Below the pieces are notes generated by a model. The model was not told the DNA's origin and searched no databases. It worked only from the letters and a program-made list of their open reading frames with translations. A stretch of 25,904 nt of DNA from the IMG/VR virus record IMGVR_UViG_3300044639_001407, positions 1 to 25,904 of that record. The stretch is one strand, 5' to 3'. Shown here piece by piece: positions 21,355 to 25,904 of this stretch. The stretch's first letter is position 1, and every line of letters begins with the position of its first letter. The DNA is from a virus. Both the position numbers and the translations under genes were made by a program.

Positions 21355-21520
21355 CTTATTGTTGAAGCTGCTACTGGAGCACGGGGATAGGGAGTTTGAG
21401 TGGCCCCACTGGCACCAAGATGAGTATTTTTCTATGATTCGTGCGGGTTATTTAGGCCTTGGAGAACTAGAAAAATATAACATAACCCCACAAGGACTGG
21501 AGTACCTGAAAAATGCGTGA
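21347..21520 (+). CDS. small winged-helix-like protein (paralogue family member 5)
   Basis: This 57-residue protein starts at ATG 21347 in junction J3. It reads LLLKLLLEHGDREFEW, then EYFSMIRAGYLG, and ends YNITPQGLEYLKNA. The gene is very similar to its downstream neighbour in its first part, including 49 identical bases (21333-21381 and 21499-21547), and it differs in the middle. It overlaps both neighbours: its last codons are junction J4. It is probably a recent tandem duplicate. Function is unknown; DNA binding is inferred. Confidence 0.75.
   Translation: MRDLLLKLLLEHGDREFEWPHWHQDEYFSMIRAGYLGLGELEKYNITPQGLEYLKNA
21499..21520 (+). repeat. coupling junction J4
   Basis: GGAG at 21499-21502, TACCTGAAAA, ATG at 21513 and TGA at 21518-21520. 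It is identical to J2 and J3 over 22 bases. Confidence 0.85.
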
Positions 21521-21725
21521 CTTATTGTTGAAGCTGCTACTGGAGCATGGGGATAGGGGGTTTATTGGAGTTAGGCAGCGTGGGGGGTTAGGGCTGCTAT
21601 GGAAAGCAGGGTTAATTAGTATTGATAGTGAGGCGGTGCCACCCGCAAACTTTGAAATATCCCCCATGACATTCAAAATATCCCCAAAAGGACTAGAATA
21701 TCTCAAAAACATTGACAATCCGTGA
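21513..21725 (+). CDS. small winged-helix-like protein (paralogue family member 6)
   Basis: This 70-residue protein starts in junction J4. It reads LLLKLLLEHGDRGF, then LGLLWKAGLISIDS and ends FKISPKGLEYLKNIDN. It is the last plus-strand gene before the convergent boundary. The C-terminal tail differs from the others (KNIDNP instead of KNA) because no further gene follows and no junction is needed. The -35 box of the promoter at 21712 lies in its last codons. The family pattern is clear; function is unknown. Confidence 0.75.
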   Translation: MRDLLLKLLLEHGDRGFIGVRQRGGLGLLWKAGLISIDSEAVPPANFEISPMTFKISPKGLEYLKNIDNP

Positions 21726-21740
21726 TTTATAAGCTATTCT
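21712..21740 (+). promoter_or_regulatory. consensus-like sigma70 promoter on the plus strand
   Basis: TTGACA at 21712-21717 and TATTCT at 21735-21740 are separated by exactly 17 bases. The -35 box is perfect, the -10 box matches four of six. Transcription would start near 21747 and run into the terminator at 21771-21800 or, with read-through, antisense into the virion gene. Confidence 0.55.
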
Positions 21741-21770
21741 ATCCATGCAACATTCTCTGTAAGTCTTTTT

Positions 21771-21800
21771 ACCCCCGTGCAATGCGGGGGTTTGTTATTT
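21771..21800 (+). terminator. rho-independent terminator of the plus-strand genes
   Basis: ACCCCCG (21771-21777) pairs with CGGGGGT (21785-21791) around a seven-base loop, followed by TTTGTTATTT. The T-run overlaps the stop codon of the minus-strand gene (21795-21797). On the minus strand the hairpin is followed by an A-rich tract, so it works mainly for plus-strand transcripts. Confidence 0.8.
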
Positions 21801-24800
21801 GCCTAGTTCTTTTCTTATCGCTGGTAGTTCTTTTTCCAGTATCTTATTAGCCATCGCATCTAGCCTGCTGATTTCCGCTCTTGCGGTTGCCGGGTTCTCC
21901 CGTACCGCAGCTTTCTTAGCTTCTCGCATTTCATTCAACAGCGAGGTCATATCTTTCAGGCTGTCATGCACCCTAAGCAGTGGGAGATTCGCTTTTTGAT
22001 ACGCTTCAGCTTTTTCTGGGTGGTGTTTCTCTAGGTCAGCTAAGGTATTCCACGCCCTATTGGATTCGTCTGCCAGATCATACAGGTCAGATACACGAGC
22101 ATTGCCTTCCTTATCGTAAAATATCCCGCCAACTAGGGGCAGACGGTTCGCTTTTTGCGCAGGTTTGTCACCTACTAACATATCTACGGTGTACAAGGCG
22201 TCGCGCCCCACGCTACCGAACCACCCCTTGATGAGGTTGTCTATCTTTATCGGACTCATGTTGGCTGTGTTACCGCCCAACTTCTGTAACTCATCGCTTA
22301 TAGCTTTGGAGAACTCGCTAGTACTGTCACCAAACTGCATGTTAACATCTTTCTGTTGCAGCGTGTACCCAACTAACGGCTTCCCAGTAAGGGTAGAGTG
22401 ATTAAATGCGTTTTCTACCAGTGGCTTAATCGCCGTGGGGTTTATGTCACTTGGGCCAACGAGCAGATTTTTAGCGGCGTTGCTCACAGCTTGAGCAAAC
22501 TTCCCTTTGGTTTCGTTAATGTTACCTGCCATCATCCGGTAGCTTTTCTCTATGGCTATTTTCAGTGGTAGAAACTCAGGCGTAGCGGGTATTTTTACTC
22601 CCCCCAACAAAAAGTTGTTGTTCGCGGTATTCTCGTCTGCACGTTCCCGGTCATCACTGCCCGAGGTAGCCATAGTGTACATCATTGTGTACGCCGCAAA
22701 CGTAAGTATCTTTTTCGCAACTAGCTTCTTAGCCTCAGCTTTAGTTACCCCCGGAAGGCGCCCCTGCAGGGCCATAAGCACCCTATAATCCCCCTGAACC
22801 CGGCAATTTATGAACGGAGCAAGGGCCATAAGCACACTAACATGCTGCCCCTGACCGCGATTCTGGTAGTTGTACATCATAATAGCCCGGGCAGTAGCGT
22901 CGTTCTGCGTACCCCCATGATCCATAACGTCTTTGTACACGGCAAGGCGGTTGGATAAATCTTGCGCCCGTGCTATTCGCTCGGCCTTCTCAAACCACTT
23001 GGATATACCCGTGCGCGTCGCCCCACGGACTTCTTTGTTCCAGTTATCATAAGTATCCTGATAATCAATAGCGCCTACTATACCTGCCGCACGGCCTTCT
23101 CTAGCAAGGGGGGATTCTCCACCAAAAGCGTTCTTGCGAAACTCCGGCAGGGAAGTTTTGGCTAACCCTAATACACCTGACGTAGTGCCCGCAGTGAAGG
23201 AAGCCCGTTGGGGGTCTTGTAGTAGCTGGTTATAGGTAAATGTAGGCATCAGGGTAATGCCTTTACGCAGCATACCTGTAGCTGTTCTGGCTATACGCAC
23301 CGCTATATTGTTTACAACTGGAGCCGCATGGAATATTGCCGCGTCATTCCTATTTAGAACTTTGAACCACTGCGACTGCCCCTGCTTGAGATATTCTACG
23401 TTGTTGCCCTGTTTGTCATCGCGGGGTATTTCAAACCCACCTTGCGTGTTATCATCTTTATTCATGCGCATCATATCATCAGCAACGAGATTAGCTGTAT
23501 TATTAGCCATGCCGCGCTTAATCAAAAACACTTGATTATTAATGATATTTTCCATCACATCTTTTATTTCCAGCCCGCCAGCACCTTTGATATGATGCTC
23601 TTTTTTAGCTGATAGCAGCCCGCGCAAGTGCGCTCCTGTAGACTCACCGGGGGGAATCTCACGATTGAACGGCACATACTCCATCCTGTCAAGGAACTCG
23701 CGGGCTTTCTTAGGGGTAAATAAGTTGGTATCAACCAAGAACTGCATGGTCTTTTCCCTTATCTTCTGGTGCATATCCCGCCACGCCCGGAACTGTGCAG
23801 CATACTTAGCCTGCATCTTCTTACCATAAAGATACTCAGCGTTGGTAATGCCTGTATCTATGCCCATTGCCTCTAGCTCTTTATGTCGGTCTGCTATGAG
23901 CATATAATCAATGGACGTATCCGCTAAGGCATCTGACATCCCATCGGCCTTCATATCAGCGCGTATCTGTGTGGATATACCAGCCAAAGCCCTCATATTA
24001 CTGGCAGCGGGTATTACATGCGCCACGCCTTCTTTGTCTAGTTGCGGGAACCCACGATTCACTGCCTCCATAGCGATGTTATCCGCCTGTAGGGTTCTAT
24101 GTAGGTTTACAAACCCAACCTCTTTCCCAGTAAGGGGGTTCAGTCGCTCTCCAGTACCATACATCGTTCCGTGTTTGAGTGCGTGGGCTTCCCCAGCACC
24201 TACATTCTTCTGCGCTAAGTACCCCCAAAGGTCATTATCTGTTATCTCATTGAACCGAGCTTTAAGTTTAGCTATCACGCCCTCTTGTGTTAGTCGTTTT
24301 GGGAGGCGGATACCATTTTGCGCAGCGATAGCCTTATCTGCTGGTGATGGAGGAATTTGTTTTTCAAATGAAAACTGCGCAGGGGCATCGGCTGTTGTCT
24401 TTTCCGCTGTGGGGGTTGTTTTGGTATCAGGCATTGATTCTACCCGAGCGGCGCCCATGACTAAATCAACTATGTCTTTAGCTTTTAGTGTCTCTGGGGC
24501 GTAGCGGAGTTTGTGCAATGAATCAGTAATACCCGCCCAAAGATCACGAAGCCAGCCGACAACTTTATCGAATTCTTTTGGTTGTGTTTCAAGCGGGTCA
24601 ATCCCGTATTTATTAACGGCAATTTCTGTGAAATAGGCAACAACTTCTTGGTTATATCGGTCAGAGCCTACAGGCTCCCCAGACGCATTAGCTCGCGCTA
24701 TAGCTTCTTTAGCTATAGTTATTTCAGCCTTTTCCTTACCAAACATAGGGGAAGTGGCTGATGTAGCCCACGTATTAACACGATTAGCTAAGGCTTTGAT

Positions 24801-25904
24801 TCTGCTCGCACCTATCAGTTTAGTCAGCCCTAAGTGGCCTCCTTTTTCGTGCAGGATCGTACCTTTCGCATTTCCTTTAGGTATATGGCTGGCGATATAA
24901 TAATCTTGCCCTTTATGAACGAATGCCTTAGCGCCTCCTGCCTTAACGTCTGCTATTACATCGCTGGGGAGAATCCCCTCAAGGCCTGAAAGGTCGTTTA
25001 CTACGATAGGTGGTTTACGCGCTATTTGGTTGGGGGTAAGCAACTCCCCCATAGCTTGATTTACTTCTTCTGTTGTGCTTGGTTCTACGGGCGGTACGTC
25101 TTCCTTGGACTCATCCTTGGATTCTTTGGAAAGTTGCGAATTTCTGCGCCTAATCTGCGCAGCCACAGCCTGCATCGGTGATACATCATCTTCATGGGAC
25201 TGCCCTTTCTCGTATGCTTTTACAACCCGCGATTGGTCAGCGGGGGTCAGTGATTCAAATGGAACATCGCTTAGGCTTGCCCACTCTTCCTGCGCTGCTA
25301 GTGTATCTTGCCTGCTTCCCTCGCGAACTCCACTGACCGCATTGTTTGTGTTAGCATCCCCGCTAGGAACTCCCACTCCCCCGGACTCAGTGACTTGAGT
25401 TTCTTGAGTTGTGGTTGGTGCCCGCTGTGTAGGCAATGGAACGCTCGGCTCAGTTCGTGATCCGACAGCATCACTTGTGTTTCCACTCGTTTGAGTATTA
25501 GGGCTGGGGCGGTTGGTTGACTCATTCATTACCTCCGATTGTTGGCGAAGCTTAGATTCTATCACATCTAACCGCTCTAATGCAAGTTGGGCAGCTTGTT
25601 GTCTAGCTTCAGATAAATTACCCTTGCCGTTTGCCTCGTCGGTTAGAATGTCTTTAAAAGCGTCGATGTTCTCCTGAGTGGATAAGTCCCCCACCTTTTT
25701 GAGCGCATTGCGCACCTTCTTATCACTCGGGCGCACCCCCAAATCAGTAAGCATAGCGTCATTTATTACTGTAGATTGCGCGGCATCTTGCGCAAAGGGC
25801 GCGGCTGTAGGTTGTGGGTCTGTTGGTATTCTTGTTGGGTCAAAACCAGTAGGCTGCAGCGCATCTACATATCTACGGTACGCTGCAGGATCACTACTAC
25901 CTGT
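21795..25904 (-). CDS. giant virion-associated protein, 5' end missing (LPD38-like)
   Basis: The minus-strand frame stays open from its TAA at 21795-21797 to the right edge, at least 1,369 codons. The ATG at 25754-25752 is probably internal, because codons upstream (RIPTDPQPTAAPFAQ) continue without a stop. The N-terminal third has Ser/Thr/Pro/Gln-rich linkers, then LHEKGGHLG (24834-24851), which looks like a zinc-peptidase HExxxH variant. The long helical remainder includes AHLRGLLSAKK and, near the end, NPTAIKPLVENAFN with TGKPLVG, which matches my memory of the LPD38 domain of large polyvalent proteins. Such giants in podovirus-like phages are internal virion or ejection proteins that enter the cell with the DNA. 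A hydrophobic stretch (ILTFAAYTMMYTMATSG) may contact membrane. It is the only minus-strand gene here. Confidence 0.75.
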   Translation of the reverse strand, partial: TGSSDPAAYRRYVDALQPTGFDPTRIPTDPQPTAAPFAQDAAQSTVINDAMLTDLGVRPSDKKVRNALKKVGDLSTQENIDAFKDILTDEANGKGNLSEARQQAAQLALERLDVIESKLRQQSEVMNESTNRPSPNTQTSGNTSDAVGSRTEPSVPLPTQRAPTTTQETQVTESGGVGVPSGDANTNNAVSGVREGSRQDTLAAQEEWASLSDVPFESLTPADQSRVVKAYEKGQSHEDDVSPMQAVAAQIRRRNSQLSKESKDESKEDVPPVEPSTTEEVNQAMGELLTPNQIARKPPIVVNDLSGLEGILPSDVIADVKAGGAKAFVHKGQDYYIASHIPKGNAKGTILHEKGGHLGLTKLIGASRIKALANRVNTWATSATSPMFGKEKAEITIAKEAIARANASGEPVGSDRYNQEVVAYFTEIAVNKYGIDPLETQPKEFDKVVGWLRDLWAGITDSLHKLRYAPETLKAKDIVDLVMGAARVESMPDTKTTPTAEKTTADAPAQFSFEKQIPPSPADKAIAAQNGIRLPKRLTQEGVIAKLKARFNEITDNDLWGYLAQKNVGAGEAHALKHGTMYGTGERLNPLTGKEVGFVNLHRTLQADNIAMEAVNRGFPQLDKEGVAHVIPAASNMRALAGISTQIRADMKADGMSDALADTSIDYMLIADRHKELEAMGIDTGITNAEYLYGKKMQAKYAAQFRAWRDMHQKIREKTMQFLVDTNLFTPKKAREFLDRMEYVPFNREIPPGESTGAHLRGLLSAKKEHHIKGAGGLEIKDVMENIINNQVFLIKRGMANNTANLVADDMMRMNKDDNTQGGFEIPRDDKQGNNVEYLKQGQSQWFKVLNRNDAAIFHAAPVVNNIAVRIARTATGMLRKGITLMPTFTYNQLLQDPQRASFTAGTTSGVLGLAKTSLPEFRKNAFGGESPLAREGRAAGIVGAIDYQDTYDNWNKEVRGATRTGISKWFEKAERIARAQDLSNRLAVYKDVMDHGGTQNDATARAIMMYNYQNRGQGQHVSVLMALAPFINCRVQGDYRVLMALQGRLPGVTKAEAKKLVAKKILTFAAYTMMYTMATSGSDDRERADENTANNNFLLGGVKIPATPEFLPLKIAIEKSYRMMAGNINETKGKFAQAVSNAAKNLLVGPSDINPTAIKPLVENAFNHSTLTGKPLVGYTLQQKDVNMQFGDSTSEFSKAISDELQKLGGNTANMSPIKIDNLIKGWFGSVGRDALYTVDMLVGDKPAQKANRLPLVGGIFYDKEGNARVSDLYDLADESNRAWNTLADLEKHHPEKAEAYQKANLPLLRVHDSLKDMTSLLNEMREAKKAAVRENPATARAEISRLDAMANKILEKELPAIRKELGK

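Larger units (their letters stand above)
21333..21559 (+). repeat. 49-bp direct repeat with 166-base period (two gene starts)
   Basis: Bases 21333-21381 equal 21499-21547 exactly. After one mismatch (C/T) the next ten bases also agree. The repeat spans the end of one gene, the ribosome site, and the first 12 codons of the next. It is the mark of a tandem duplication of a winged-helix-like gene. Confidence 0.9.

Noticed and set aside
21771-21791. The hairpin as a terminator for the minus-strand gene too
   Set aside because: On the minus strand it is followed by AAAAAG rather than a T-run.
23911-24504. A 197-codon plus-strand open frame
   Set aside because: It lies antisense within the giant minus-strand gene, has no ribosome site or domain, and is cysteine- and serine-rich like a shadow frame.
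25298-25525. A 75-codon minus-strand frame in another phase
   Set aside because: It lies inside the giant virion gene, whose own frame is long, continuous and domain-bearing.
1-25904. tRNA genes, CRISPR arrays, insertion sequences, integrase or attachment sites
   Set aside because: I saw none; apart from three short gaps the window is filled with coding sequence.

Overview
The window is part of a tailed bacteriophage genome (Caudoviricetes) or a very phage-like contig. Signs of this are closely packed genes with ATGA/TAATG overlaps, a full phage replication and nucleotide-supply set, many tiny genes, an intein, and one huge virion-type gene on the opposite strand. Sigma70-like promoter elements, Shine-Dalgarno sites and rho-independent terminators point to a bacterial host, probably Gram-negative. 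The host cannot be named from sequence alone. The giant minus-strand protein resembles the large LPD38-type proteins of podovirus-like phages, so a short-tailed phage is the best guess.

Layout, left to right. (1) 3-149: tail end of an upstream gene. (2) 159-4487: a small winged-helix-like gene, then a MoxR ATPase / DUF3150-like / HExxH-VWA triad, two duplicated alanine-period-3 genes, and small genes. (3) 4488-4572: the only sizeable gap in the left operon, with a sigma70-like promoter whose spacer is a perfect 6-bp-arm palindrome. (4) 4573-9920: DUF3310 protein, VRR-NUC nuclease, zinc-ribbon proteins, a family A DNA polymerase with 3'-5' exonuclease, a Cas4/RecB-like nuclease and an HNH protein. 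(5) 9917-14327: nucleotide module, with ThyX interrupted by a 335-residue intein, then NrdA and NrdB. (6) 14318-17331: SNF2-type helicase, a coiled-coil protein and a four-cysteine protein, closed by a strong terminator at 17349-17380. (7) 17394-21725: an acidic protein, a 946-aa primase-polymerase/helicase and a cassette of small genes. Four of these are winged-helix-like paralogues joined by a repeated junction that encodes a protein C-terminus and the next gene's ribosome site at once. (8) 21726-21794: convergent boundary with a consensus-like promoter followed about 30 bases later by a terminator. (9) 21795-25904, minus strand: at least 1,369 codons of a giant virion-type protein, open at the right edge.

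Together the plus-strand genes form a DNA-replication programme. Prim-pol/helicase, PolA-type polymerase, SNF2 helicase and nucleases would copy and process DNA, and ThyX with NrdAB would supply dTMP and deoxynucleotides. The MoxR/VWA triad and the small winged-helix and alanine-repeat genes are the accessory, least understood part. The most unusual signals are the repeated coupling junction with its paralogue family (20421-21725, also 3891-4104), the duplicated alanine-repeat genes, the intein at the ThyX active site, a 27-bp perfect match between nrdA and a small gene, and the promoter-terminator pair at the convergent boundary.
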